Shown here: piece by piece, positions 1-6,905 of the stretch
Numbering within the stretch: the first letter of the stretch is position 1
Layout of the letters: the number at the start of each line of letters is the position of its first letter
Assembly: GCA_019117325.1 (NCBI GenBank)
Contig: DWZY01000320.1
Span: 1 to 9,146, forward strand
Direction: 5' to 3'
Source of the DNA: Candidatus Brevibacterium intestinigallinarum
GTDB taxonomy: Bacteria > Actinomycetota > Actinomycetes > Actinomycetales > Brevibacteriaceae
Length of the DNA stretch: 9,146 bases
Notes under the pieces: model-generated
Databases searched by the model: none
The model's input: the letters and a program-made list of their open reading frames with translations, nothing else
What the model was told of the DNA's origin: nothing
Translations under genes and position numbers: made by a program

Positions 1-410
1 GCCGCGCCCATGGGCTGCTCGCCGGTGAAGATCGAGCGCACCTTGTCGTAGAAGAGCGCGTCGTCCGTGCCGTTCAGCAGGGAGTTCTCCGTCCGCTCGA
101 GACCGCTGGCCCCGGAGACGACGGAGAAGAAGCCGGTGAGGCCCGCGTACTGGTCCGCCGGCAGGCCCTCTCCGCCGTAGGTCCGCTGGAACTCGTACGT
201 CGAGTCCGTGGGCACGGAGTAGGCGACGGGGGTGCCGTCGACGAGGATCGCACCGCGCTCGCGGGAGATCTCGTTGATGAACGTGCGGTTGTTGAGGGGA
301 TCCTCGTTGAGCGCCTGCGCGCTGAAGAACTGGACGTTGCTGGTCGAGGCGAACAGCAGCGCGAACATCACGAAGCCCACGACTGCGACGTGGCGGAGTG
401 CCCTGTTCAT
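1..410 (-). CDS. pbpA: Penicillin-binding protein PbpA (class B), N-terminal part only
   Basis: About 136 codons are visible and the gene continues past the left edge. The ATG overlaps the rodA stop (ATGA) and is preceded by GGAGG with a 6-nt gap, so the start is well supported. The protein begins MNRALRHVAVVGFVMFALLF, a short cytoplasmic piece followed by a membrane anchor at about residues 8-23. A non-penicillin-binding N-terminal region follows. Recognisable blocks are an NRTFINEISRERGAIL segment, a VAYSVPTDSTYEFQRTY segment, a TGFFS motif and LNGTDDALF...FTG; from memory these line up with the start of M. tuberculosis PbpA (Rv0016c). Family members are transpeptidases that cross-link peptidoglycan outside the membrane with a SEDS partner. 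The SxxK, SxN and KTG catalytic motifs lie outside the window, so activity cannot be judged here. Identity rests on the N-terminus plus the rodA-pbpA order. Confidence 0.9.
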   Translation of the reverse strand, partial: MNRALRHVAVVGFVMFALLFASTSNVQFFSAQALNEDPLNNRTFINEISRERGAILVDGTPVAYSVPTDSTYEFQRTYGGEGLPADQYAGLTGFFSVVSGASGLERTENSLLNGTDDALFYDKVRSIFTGEQPMGA

Positions 411-1957
411 GCGCGACCTCCTTCATCCGTGCGGACGGACGGGTCTGTGCGGACCGCGCGGTGCGCCTCAGTGGGTGCCTCGTCCGGGGAGACGGCACCG
501 GTGCCGTGGCCCGTCGCAGGCGTGCCGGTGGGGGCGGCGCTCGTGCGGGCAGGGGCCGTGCGCGAGCTGGTCGAGTCGTCGTCATCCGCTGCGTACGTGG
601 GCAGGACGCCGGTCGCGAACTCCTCCTGCGGACGGCGCGCGTTGTCGCTGATGCGCAGGAGCAGACCGATGATGATCCAGTTCGCGATGAGCGAGCTGCC
701 GCCGGCGGCCAGGAACGGCGTCGTGAGGCCCGTCAGCGGGATGAGGCGGGTGACGCCGCCGATGACGATGAAGCACTGGAGTGCGATCGTGAAGCTGATG
801 CCCGCGGCGAAGAGGGTGCCGAACCCGTCCTTCGCGGCTGTGGCGATCTTCATGCCGCGCTGGAAGAGGACGACGTAGAGGAGCAGGATCGCGAAGAGGC
901 CGATCATGCCCAGCTCCTCGCCCAGCGAGGCGAAGATGAAGTCCGAGTCCGCGTAGGGGACGACGTTCGGGCGGCCCTCGCCCAGGCCGTTGCCCACGAG
1001 GCCGCCGTCGGCCATGCCGAACATGCCCTGCACCAGCTGGTACGAGCCGCCGGGGGTCTTGTTGTACTCCTCGGCGGTGAGGGCGTTGAGCCAGCCGTCG
1101 ACGCGCTGCTGCACGTGCGAGAAGAGCTGCGCGGCGACGATCGCGCCGCCGGCGAACATGCCGAGGCCCAGGAAGATCCACGTCTTCTTCGCCGTCGCGA
1201 CGTAGAGCATCGCGACGAAGAGGCCGAAGTAGAGGAGCGAGGTGCCCAGGTCGCGCTGGAAGACGAGGATGCCCACGCTCGCCACCCACGCGACGAGGAT
1301 GGGGCCCATGTCGCGCAGGCGCGGGAACCGGATGCCCAGGATCTTGGGGCCGGCCAGCACCATCTGGTCGCGGTAGGCGACGAGGTAGCCCGCGAAGAAG
1401 ATCGCCAGCAGGATCTTCGCGATCTCGCCCGGCTGGAAGGACATGGGGCCGATGAAGATCCAGATGCGGGCACCGTTGACGGTGCGGCCCAGCAGCGGGA
1501 CCAGCGGCAGGAGCAGCAGGACGAGCGCGGCCAGACCGGACGTGTAGGTGTAGCGGCGCAGCAGGCGGTGATCCCGCAGGAAGACGATGACGAGGGCCGC
1601 CAGGACGGTGCCCAGCGTCATCCAGATGAGCTGCGAGTTGGCCGCCGTGGCCTCACGCGTCATATCGATCCGGTAGATCATCGCCAGGCCGATGCCATTG
1701 AGCAGGACGGCGACGGGGACGAGGATCGGGTCCGCGTACGAGGCGCGCCACCAGACGATGATGTGGATGCCCACGCCGAGGACGGCCAGCCACGCGGTGT
1801 ATGAGTACACGTTCGCGGGCACCTCGTCGGTCGTCCCCACGCCCACGAGTGTGTAGGCGCCTGCTGAGATGACCACTGCGAGGAGGATCAGCAGGAGTTC
1901 GGAGACGCGGTGCTTCCGGGGTCCGCGGAGGCCGCCGGACGGGGAAGGCGTCGTCAT
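407..1957 (-). CDS. rodA: SEDS-family peptidoglycan glycosyltransferase RodA/FtsW
   Basis: This 516-residue polytopic membrane protein has many hydrophobic segments from about residue 20 to 436, then a hydrophilic cytoplasmic tail of about 75 residues rich in Asp, Thr, Pro and Ala. SEDS hallmarks are visible: NGARIWIFIG followed by FQPGE (about 174-178) and K181, FQRDLGTS (233-240), an extracellular loop with GGSYQ (303-307), and ADSDFIFASLGEELG (336-350). D339 in SDFIFA aligns, from memory, with the essential aspartate of RodA. A late PLTGLTTPFLAAGGSS block (407-422) is also typical. SEDS proteins polymerise lipid II into glycan strands together with a class B PBP, here the overlapping pbpA. 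The ATG overlaps the pstP stop by ATGA and has GGGGAGG about 7 nt upstream. The symbol rodA follows the mycobacterial name for this locus; annotation pipelines may call it ftsW. Confidence 0.93.
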   Translation of the reverse strand: MTTPSPSGGLRGPRKHRVSELLLILLAVVISAGAYTLVGVGTTDEVPANVYSYTAWLAVLGVGIHIIVWWRASYADPILVPVAVLLNGIGLAMIYRIDMTREATAANSQLIWMTLGTVLAALVIVFLRDHRLLRRYTYTSGLAALVLLLLPLVPLLGRTVNGARIWIFIGPMSFQPGEIAKILLAIFFAGYLVAYRDQMVLAGPKILGIRFPRLRDMGPILVAWVASVGILVFQRDLGTSLLYFGLFVAMLYVATAKKTWIFLGLGMFAGGAIVAAQLFSHVQQRVDGWLNALTAEEYNKTPGGSYQLVQGMFGMADGGLVGNGLGEGRPNVVPYADSDFIFASLGEELGMIGLFAILLLYVVLFQRGMKIATAAKDGFGTLFAAGISFTIALQCFIVIGGVTRLIPLTGLTTPFLAAGGSSLIANWIIIGLLLRISDNARRPQEEFATGVLPTYAADDDDSTSSRTAPARTSAAPTGTPATGHGTGAVSPDEAPTEAHRAVRTDPSVRTDEGGRA

Positions 1958-3579
1958 CCGGAGCCCTCCCCGCGTGTGATGGATGCGCCGGCCGGAGAGG
2001 TCCCGGGCGTCGACTCATCTGCGACGTCGCCCGTCACGCCCTCGTCCGAGGGGGAGGGGGCGGGGTCCGCGCCGTTCTGGTCCGTCGCTTCCCCGGCGAT
2101 CGAGGACGAGTTCCGGGTCGCCTCCTCGCGCAGCGTCTCGACGACCTGGAGTGCGGCCTCGTGGGAATCGGCGGGGATCGTCGCCTCGAGGCGCTGCTGC
2201 GAGAACGTCGAGAGGTCCGTGACGCGGACGTCCGTCGACTCCGACAGGGACGACAGGCTGACCGGCCCCAGGGTCTGGGGGACCCCCTGGTAGACGGCGA
2301 CCGTGCCCTCGGAGGCGGCGACGTAGTACTGCGACTGGACGTAGCGCCATCCGAACAGGGCGGCGCCCGCGATCGCCAGGACGACGACCAGGGCGATGAT
2401 GATCGTGAGCCACGGGCGGCGCCGGGGCTCCTCGCCCCAGTCCGCGAGGTCCGCGTCCTCGTCCCAGTGGTCGACCTCGCGCACGGCGGACCGGGCGGTG
2501 CGCGGCGGTGCCGTGCCCTCCTCGCCGGCCGGGGCCTCGGCGGTGTCGGCCTGCTCTGCGGCCCCGTGGTCCTTGGGCTGCGGGATCGCGGTGCCGGCGG
2601 TCGCGTCGTCGGCAGCGGCGGCCTCGGTGCCCAGCGGGTCGGGGAGCGGCTGCGTGTCGTTGTCGTCCAGCGGGACGGTGGGGGCGTCGACCTCGTCGAA
2701 GACGACGTCCATCTGGCTGGTGCTGACCGGGGGATCCTCGACGCCGCCCAGCAGCGCGTAGTTCGGGTTGATGCGGACGGAGCCCACTGCCTCGCCGAAG
2801 TCGTCCAGGTCGTGGTCGGCGCCCGGCTCCAGCACGTCGCCGATGACGACGGTGACGTTGTCGCCGCCGCCGCCGGCCAGGGCCAGCTCGATGAGTCGCT
2901 CGCACGCGTCGCCCGGGTCCTCGATGGTCGCCAGCGCCTCGTGGATGTCCTGCATCGAGGCGAAGCCGGTGAGGCCGTCGGAGCACAGCATCCAGCGGTC
3001 GCCGGGCACGGCGTCGTGGAAGGAGAGGTCGAGCTCCGGGGCGGCGCCCACATCGCCCAGCACGCGCATGACGACGCTGCGCTGCGGGTGGGTGTCCGCC
3101 TCCGCCTCGGTGATCCGGCCCTCGTCGACGAGCATCTGGACGAAGGTGTGGTCGTGCGTCACCTGCGTGAGCTCGCCCTTGTGCAGGGTGTAGGCGCGGG
3201 AGTCGCCGATGTGGGCGAGTGCCAGCTGATCGCCGGACTGCAGGAGGGCGGTGACGGTCGTGCCCATGCCGGCCAGCTCGCCCTGCTCCACGACGGCACG
3301 GCCGATCTGGTCGTTCGCGGCGAGGATCGCGGCCTTGAGGTCGTCGAGCTGCCGTCCGTCGCGGTCCGGCTCATCGAGGAACGTGAGCCGGCTGACCGTG
3401 ATCGCAGAGGCGACATCACCGCCCGCGTGACCGCCCATGCCGTCCGCGATGAGGAGGAAATGGGCGCCCGCGTAGCCCGAGTCCTGGTTGTTCTTCCGCA
3501 CCTGCCCCGTGTCGGAGCGCGCGGCGAACCGGAAGGTCGGCACGCCAGCGTGGGGGGAAGCGGTGCTGGAGGATGTCAC
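1954..3579 (-). CDS. pstP: Membrane-anchored PP2C-family Ser/Thr protein phosphatase PstP
   Basis: The protein has 541 residues. Residues about 14-248 form a PPM/PP2C domain: SDTGQVRKNNQD (22-33), ADGMGGHAGG (45-54), GMGTT (105-109), IGDSRAY (124-130), CSDGLTG (199-205) and GGGGDNVTVV (236-245). D46, D126, D201 and D240 are the likely Mn/Mg ligands and R21 the phosphate-contacting Arg. An acidic Pro/Ala-rich linker of about 140 residues leads to one membrane span at about 390-410, after RRRPW, and a C-terminal part of about 130 residues that should face outside. The orthologue in M. tuberculosis dephosphorylates PknA, PknB and their targets. The start is GTG, overlapping the fhaB stop as GTGA, with GGAG about 8 nt upstream; it places the conserved N-terminus correctly. 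The stop overlaps the rodA ATG. All catalytic residues seem intact. Confidence 0.96.
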   Translation of the reverse strand: MTSSSTASPHAGVPTFRFAARSDTGQVRKNNQDSGYAGAHFLLIADGMGGHAGGDVASAITVSRLTFLDEPDRDGRQLDDLKAAILAANDQIGRAVVEQGELAGMGTTVTALLQSGDQLALAHIGDSRAYTLHKGELTQVTHDHTFVQMLVDEGRITEAEADTHPQRSVVMRVLGDVGAAPELDLSFHDAVPGDRWMLCSDGLTGFASMQDIHEALATIEDPGDACERLIELALAGGGGDNVTVVIGDVLEPGADHDLDDFGEAVGSVRINPNYALLGGVEDPPVSTSQMDVVFDEVDAPTVPLDDNDTQPLPDPLGTEAAAADDATAGTAIPQPKDHGAAEQADTAEAPAGEEGTAPPRTARSAVREVDHWDEDADLADWGEEPRRRPWLTIIIALVVVLAIAGAALFGWRYVQSQYYVAASEGTVAVYQGVPQTLGPVSLSSLSESTDVRVTDLSTFSQQRLEATIPADSHEAALQVVETLREEATRNSSSIAGEATDQNGADPAPSPSDEGVTGDVADESTPGTSPAGASITRGEGSG

Positions 3580-4097
3580 GCGCGCAGCTCCATCGTCGTG
3601 TGGCCGATGGTGATCGGCATGCCGGGTTCGATGCGCGTGGGCTGCGTGAGCCGCGCGCTCCCCACGAACGTCCCGTTGGTCGAGCCCGTGTCCTCGACGA
3701 CCCAGGTGCCGGCCTGGGGGTAGATCCGGGCGTGGTGCGACGAGGCGAAGTCGTCCTCGATGACGAACCCGCAGTCATCCGCGCGCCCGATCGTCAGCTG
3801 CCCGGCGGACAGGAGCAGCGAGAAGCCGGACTGCCGGCCGGAGGTCACGACGAGCGTGGGTGAGGCACCGTACGCGGGCTGTCCGCCGGATCCCGAGGCC
3901 GCGGGCTGGGATCCCGCGCCCATCGATGCGGCGACCGGGGCCTCGGCGGCGGCGCGTCCGCGCCTGCGGGATCCCCGGTTGCGGGCGACGCGCGGGCCGA
4001 ACAGGTCCTGGCGCAGCACTCCCGCGATGAGGAAGACGAAGAGCCAGAGAAGGCCGAACAGCGCGAAGCGCAGCACGGTGACGGTGAACTCACTCAC
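3576..4097 (-). CDS. fhaB: Membrane-anchored FHA-domain protein FhaB
   Basis: The protein has 173 residues. One membrane segment lies at about residues 7-27, followed by a basic stretch (VARNRGSRRRGR) and an Ala/Ser/Gly linker. A C-terminal forkhead-associated domain spans about 80-172. Its phosphothreonine-binding signature is complete: IGR (103-105), SSHH (119-122) and GSTNGT (138-143). FHA domains bind phosphothreonine peptides; the mycobacterial counterpart (FhaB/FipA) is a PknA/PknB substrate linked to the division machinery. The GTG start overlaps the end of fhaA by 8 bases and no strong ribosome-binding site precedes it, which suggests translational coupling to fhaA. The stop overlaps the pstP GTG by 4 bases. 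Family and position are clear; the specific partner in this organism is unknown. Confidence 0.94.
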   Translation of the reverse strand: MSEFTVTVLRFALFGLLWLFVFLIAGVLRQDLFGPRVARNRGSRRRGRAAAEAPVAASMGAGSQPAASGSGGQPAYGASPTLVVTSGRQSGFSLLLSAGQLTIGRADDCGFVIEDDFASSHHARIYPQAGTWVVEDTGSTNGTFVGSARLTQPTRIEPGMPITIGHTTMELRA

Positions 4098-5055
4098 GGA
4101 AGCTGCCTGCCTCGGAGTAGGTGACGGGGGTGTCGCCGGCGGTGAGCACAGTGCCCTCCGAGAGCGAGACGGAATCGATGGGACGGCCGTCCAGGAGCGT
4201 CCCGTTCGTGGAGCCCAGGTCCGTGGCCGTCGCGTGGTCGTGGGTGACCGTGATCTCGAAGTGGCGGCGGGACATGCCCGGGTCGTCGATGACCACGTCC
4301 GCGCTGTTGGCGGATCGGCCGAAGACGGTGCTGCCCTGCGGCAGGTGGTGGACGCGGCCCTGGATCAGGACGGCGGGCGCGAAGGCGGGGCGCGCGGGCT
4401 GCTGTGGCTCGTGGGGTGCGGGCGCCTGGCCGCGGCGGCGGCTGCCGGGTGCGTCCGCCGCTGTGTGCGGTGCAACCGGGGCTGCTGGGGCGACGAGCGG
4501 GGCGTCGGGAGTCGCGTGCGGGGCAGCGGCGACCGGGGCGGCCTGCTGCCGGGCGACATGGCGGTGGGGGCCGGAGGATGCGCCCGAGGACTGCGCCTCG
4601 TAGACCTCCGGCACGACGGGATTGGAGCGCGACGGCGGGTCGTAGCCGCCCCTGGCTGCGGGCTGCGCGGCTGGCGAGCCGTCCGGACGGCGGGTGGTCG
4701 CGCGGACGCGGTACATGCCGGTGTCGAGGTCGTCGGCGACCTCGAACGTGACGTTGACGGGTCCCACGAAGCTGTAGCCCTGCTCGATCGCGTGGTCGCC
4801 CACGACCTGGCGGAGGTCCTGACGCAGCTCGCTGGAGATGGGGCCCAGGCGCTCGTGGTCCGCGCTGGAGAGCTCGACCGCGTAGGCGTTGGCGGTGAGG
4901 GTGCGTCCGCGGGACACGACGGCGGCGCGGTTGTCCGCCTCGCGGCGCAGGGCCGAGGCCAGCTCCACCGGCTCCACCTGCGAGCGGAACGCGCGTGCGA
5001 AGGCGCCGTTGACCACGCGGTCGATGCCGCGCTCGAAACGATCGAGAACTCCCAC
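4090..5055 (-). CDS. fhaA: FHA-domain protein FhaA with N-terminal DUF3662 domain
   Basis: The protein has 321 residues from the GTG at 5055. Residues 1 to about 120 match the DUF3662 domain of FhaA: the start GVLDRFERGIDRVVNGAFAR, then RSQVEPVELASALRREAD and later VGPVNVTFEVADDLDTGMYRV. A linker rich in Ala, Pro and His (about 125-225) joins it to a C-terminal FHA domain with GR (246-247), SRRH (262-265) and GSTNGT (281-286), so phosphothreonine binding should be intact. In mycobacteria FhaA binds the phosphorylated pseudokinase part of MviN/MurJ and restrains peptidoglycan synthesis. An upstream in-frame extension to 5436 is rejected because it has a low-complexity Pro/His/Thr composition and lacks a ribosome-binding site, while 5055 has a strong one. 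It is shorter than the roughly 527-residue M. tuberculosis protein, mainly in the linker. It is the first gene of the operon in this window. Confidence 0.93.
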   Translation of the reverse strand: MGVLDRFERGIDRVVNGAFARAFRSQVEPVELASALRREADNRAAVVSRGRTLTANAYAVELSSADHERLGPISSELRQDLRQVVGDHAIEQGYSFVGPVNVTFEVADDLDTGMYRVRATTRRPDGSPAAQPAARGGYDPPSRSNPVVPEVYEAQSSGASSGPHRHVARQQAAPVAAAPHATPDAPLVAPAAPVAPHTAADAPGSRRRGQAPAPHEPQQPARPAFAPAVLIQGRVHHLPQGSTVFGRSANSADVVIDDPGMSRRHFEITVTHDHATATDLGSTNGTLLDGRPIDSVSLSEGTVLTAGDTPVTYSEAGSFRE

Positions 5056-5059
5056 GTCG

Positions 5060-5069
5060 CCTCCCTCCC
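5060..5069 (-). promoter_or_regulatory. Ribosome-binding site deciding the fhaA start
   Basis: Read on the minus strand the bases are GGGAGGGAGG, holding two overlapping GGAGG cores 4 and 8 nt before the GTG at 5055. This strong site, together with the conserved GVLDRFERG N-terminus, fixes the fhaA start and excludes the longer upstream reading. Confidence 0.8.
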
Positions 5070-5276
5070 TCAGTCGGACTGCAGGTCCGGCCGCCCGGTG
5101 GCGGGCACGGGTGACCCCTGCTGCGCACAGCGCATCAGCACTCCATGCTAACGCGCAGATGCGCAGACGACACCTTGTGACCGTACCGGGACAGCCGTCC
5201 GGATCTGGGCATATGTCCGGCGATCCGCATGTGCGTGCTGATGACGCGGCTGGGTGAGAGCCGGATCCGACATGGC

Positions 5277-5296
5277 TGACAGGTGTATGACAGGTG
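5277..5296. repeat. Tandem 9-bp direct repeat TGACAGGTG, 11-bp period
   Basis: TGACAGGTG occurs at 5277-5285 and again at 5288-5296, separated by TA. The 11-bp spacing puts both copies on about the same face of the helix, as expected for side-by-side regulator binding. The site is about 220 bp upstream of fhaA and about 150 bp upstream of the tRNA. No specific regulator is recognised. Confidence 0.5.
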
Positions 5297-5387
5297 AACG
5301 CCGCAGGGTGGGAGCGCTGGTGAGGGGCGGGGTGCGCGTGTGAGTGGGGTGCGTGCGCGTGCGTGACGGATGCCACTGCGGGCGCGA

Positions 5388-5417
5388 TTGGTGCGGTGGG
5401 GTCCCGTCGTGTACAGT
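5388..5417 (+). promoter_or_regulatory. Candidate promoter of tRNA-Leu
   Basis: TTGGTG (5388-5393) and TACAGT (5412-5417) are separated by 18 bp and resemble a housekeeping sigma-factor promoter. Transcription would begin near 5424, about 25 nt before the mature tRNA, which suits a tRNA gene. The call comes from hexamer similarity only. Confidence 0.5.
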
Positions 5418-5448
5418 TCCTATCTGTTGCGGCCACGGCTGTGACGAT

Positions 5449-5532
<84 letters not shown>

Positions 5533-5545
5533 CAGCGAGAGATGA

Positions 5546-5593
5546 AGCCTCCGACCAGGGAATTCGTTCCACAGGTCGGGGGCTCTTTCGTGT
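5546..5593 (+). terminator. Intrinsic-type terminator hairpin after tRNA-Leu
   Basis: AGCCTCCGACC (5546-5556) pairs with GGTCGGGGGCT (5574-5584), 11 bp with one G-T pair. Inside it sits a second helix, GGAA-TTCG-TTCC (5559-5570), capped by the very stable TTCG tetraloop. The hairpin begins 14 nt after the tRNA and is followed by CTTTCGTGTT, a weak T-rich tail. It probably ends tRNA transcription. Confidence 0.75.
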
Positions 5594-5605
5594 TGTGGGG
5601 TGGGG

Positions 5606-5687
5606 CCCATCGAATCGTTGAGGTGTACGTGCACGCCTGAAATCCGCGGAATCTGAGGCCTGGACGTGCACCTCAACGATCGGTGGG
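5606..5687. repeat. Long imperfect palindrome between convergent tRNA-Leu and hemerythrin genes
   Basis: The core arms are 5614-5638 and 5656-5680: 22 of 25 positions are Watson-Crick pairs and one more is G-T. Both arms share ATCGTTGAGGTG at their outer ends and GCCT at the inner ends. After a single bulged base the helix extends outward as CCCATCG/CGGTGGG (5606-5612 with 5681-5687). The 17-nt centre holds TCCGCGGA. A helix of about 32 bp is longer than most terminators and no T tract follows on either strand. It could be a bidirectional terminator, a palindromic repeat family member, or a remnant of a small mobile element. Confidence 0.75.
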
Positions 5688-5708
5688 GGTGGTGGTGACC
5701 GAGCGGGG

Positions 5709-6182
5709 TCAGCGGGTGGCGCGCTCGCAGCGCCACCCAGTCGGCATCAGTCCGTCAGCGAGGAAGTCGTGCAGCCGTGAGGCGGCGTCATCGGAGAGCT
5801 GAGAATCGGCCTGCGGGTAGATGATCGGCTCCTCCTTCGAGTTGTGCGCATCGAGGCGCGCCAGCAGCTCCCGGCACGCCTCCTCGATCGTCGCCGGCTC
5901 TGCCTCATCGGTGAGCAGGTCGTCGAGGTCGGACATCGCATCCCACAGTTCGCCGTGCTCGCGCAGCATCACGAAGACCGGCATCATCATCCCGGCCTCG
6001 CGCAGCGGCGGGAAGATGAACTCCTCCTCGAGGTAGATGTGCCGCCGCAGGCCCGCCATGGCGCGCACGAGCGGAGCCGGATCGGCCGAGCCCGTCCTCA
6101 GCTGTGCCGCGTACTCCTCGATGCCGCCGTCGATATCCCGGTGCTCGCGCTCCAGGGCGGCTGACAGTGTCTCCTCAGTCAT
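5709..6182 (-). CDS. Hemerythrin-like (HHE) di-iron domain protein
   Basis: The protein has 157 residues, is soluble, and is essentially one four-helix hemerythrin domain. All expected ligands are present: H14 (EREHRD), H48 and E52 (HIYLE), H76 (REHGEL), and H113 and E117 (HNSKE), the H...HxxxE...H...HxxxE pattern that binds an oxo-bridged di-iron centre. Such proteins bind oxygen or nitric oxide or act in iron and redox stress; no enzymatic domain is attached. The ATG at 6182 overlaps the stop of the upstream regulator (ATGA) and is preceded by AGGAGGAG, so a longer reading is not needed. Translational coupling suggests it is made together with the regulator and may help that regulator sense or buffer its signal. 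The physiological ligand cannot be read from sequence. Confidence 0.9.
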   Translation of the reverse strand: MTEETLSAALEREHRDIDGGIEEYAAQLRTGSADPAPLVRAMAGLRRHIYLEEEFIFPPLREAGMMMPVFVMLREHGELWDAMSDLDDLLTDEAEPATIEEACRELLARLDAHNSKEEPIIYPQADSQLSDDAASRLHDFLADGLMPTGWRCERATR

Positions 6183-6841
6183 CGTTCTCCTCCTCGCGTT
6201 CTGCTTCCCGTCAGATGTGCCACGCACAGACCCGGCCGCACGAACGGCTGGAGTCGGACGACGTCACGATCCGAGCCGAGGGCGGCGAGGGTGCGGCGCA
6301 TGAGGCCGAGGTGGACGGAGCACACGATCTGCTCGGATGAGTCGACGAGTTCGAGGAACGGGCAGCTGCGCAGTCCGATCTCGTCCTCACCGGTCCGAAC
6401 GGGCGCGAAGCTGGCCTCGTCGAGCACCTCCAGGAGGACGGCCTCGGGATCCTCTGAGGGTGCCGGATGTCGCTGGGCCAGGACCTGGTCCGCCCACGTC
6501 TGCCCCGCGCGCTGCGCGAGCTCCGCGCTGTTGGGAGAGCCCGATAGGGCGGTGGCGAGGGCGCCGGCGAGCGCCTGGTAATGCCGAGGGCCCTCCGGGT
6601 CCATGGCCTCGGTCGCACTCACCTTCAGTGCTGGTCGCCCGGGGCCGTCCGGCGCTGACGGGACCTGATGCACCAGCCCCCGGGACTCCAGCGTGTCGAG
6701 GTGGAAGCGGACCGTGTTCGGGTGGACCTCCAACTGGGTCGCGATCTGCTGGACGGTCAGGTCTGCTCCACTTCGCTGCAGGAGGCGCAACACCCTGTCG
6801 CGTGTGTCGGGTCGGCCGGTGCTGCGTGGTGCGTCGGGCAT
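6179..6841 (-). CDS. Winged-helix (ArsR-like) regulator with C-terminal cysteine cluster
   Basis: The protein has 220 residues. Residues about 13-75 form a winged helix-turn-helix: RDRVLRLLQ, then LTVQQIATQLEVHPNTVRFHLDTLESRGLV (first part 28-37, recognition helix around 40-51), and a wing ending GPGRPAL. The C-terminal part carries C160 (SCPFLELV), C174 and H177 (CSVHLGLM), and C206 (FVRPGLCVAHL), spaced C-x13-C-x31-C. A similar Cys-bearing layout is known in SufR-like regulators that hold an iron-sulfur cluster, so an Fe-S or thiol sensor is plausible; this is inference. The ATG at 6841 has GGAGG 7 nt upstream. An in-frame ATG at 6916 was rejected because it lies inside the candidate operator and adds residues without domain support. 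It is coupled to the hemerythrin gene and divergent from the DUF2249-cupin gene, and probably controls both. Confidence 0.85.
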   Translation of the reverse strand: MPDAPRSTGRPDTRDRVLRLLQRSGADLTVQQIATQLEVHPNTVRFHLDTLESRGLVHQVPSAPDGPGRPALKVSATEAMDPEGPRHYQALAGALATALSGSPNSAELAQRAGQTWADQVLAQRHPAPSEDPEAVLLEVLDEASFAPVRTGEDEIGLRSCPFLELVDSSEQIVCSVHLGLMRRTLAALGSDRDVVRLQPFVRPGLCVAHLTGSRTRGGER

Positions 6842-6848
6842 CTGGGCC

Positions 6849-6853
6849 CCTCC
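6849..6853 (-). promoter_or_regulatory. Ribosome-binding site deciding the regulator start
   Basis: GGAGG on the minus strand, 7 nt before the ATG at 6841, within AAGGAGGGG. It supports this start over the ATG 75 bases farther upstream. Confidence 0.75.
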
Positions 6854-6905
6854 TTCCCGGTGCGAGGGTCGCGTGTGCAGCGAGGGGCTGCCATGGACCT
6901 CTTCG

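Larger units (their letters stand above)
5056..5448. other. Intergenic region between divergent fhaA operon and tRNA-Leu
   Basis: No convincing gene lies in these 393 bases. The stretch must hold the promoter of the minus-strand fhaA operon and that of the plus-strand tRNA. A TANNNT hexamer for the fhaA side, TAGCAT on the minus strand, is at 5150-5145, but no good -35 was found. Other visible structure: a GCGCA-GA-TGCGC inverted repeat at 5153-5164, two direct copies of TGACAGGTG 11 bp apart (5277-5296), and a G/T-rich run of GTGCG-like repeats around 5331-5367. Confidence 0.6.

Noticed and set aside
398..1804. Long plus-strand open frame opposite rodA
   Set aside because: It is antisense to a clearly recognisable SEDS protein and its product is Asp/Glu/Arg/Ala-rich low complexity, typical of a shadow frame in G+C-rich DNA.
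2161..3723. Long plus-strand open frame (520 codons) opposite pstP and fhaB
   Set aside because: It mirrors the codon bias of the intact phosphatase and FHA genes, spans two real genes and shows no domain motif or ribosome-binding site.
3760..5151. Plus-strand open frame opposite fhaB and fhaA
   Set aside because: Its product is Gly/Ala/Arg-rich with no motif, while the opposite strand encodes intact FHA and DUF3662 domains.
5331..5367. GTGCG-like repeat run as a possible CRISPR or iteron array
   Set aside because: The units are short, irregular and overlapping, without spacers; this is G/T-rich simple sequence.
5056..5436. N-terminal extension of fhaA to an upstream ATG
   Set aside because: The added 127 residues are His/Pro/Thr-rich low complexity; the strong ribosome-binding site and conserved N-terminus point to the GTG at 5055.
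5533..5708. Possible integration scar or attachment site at the tRNA 3' end
   Set aside because: No direct copy of the tRNA 3' end and no integrase or phage gene is visible in the window, so only the palindrome itself is reported.
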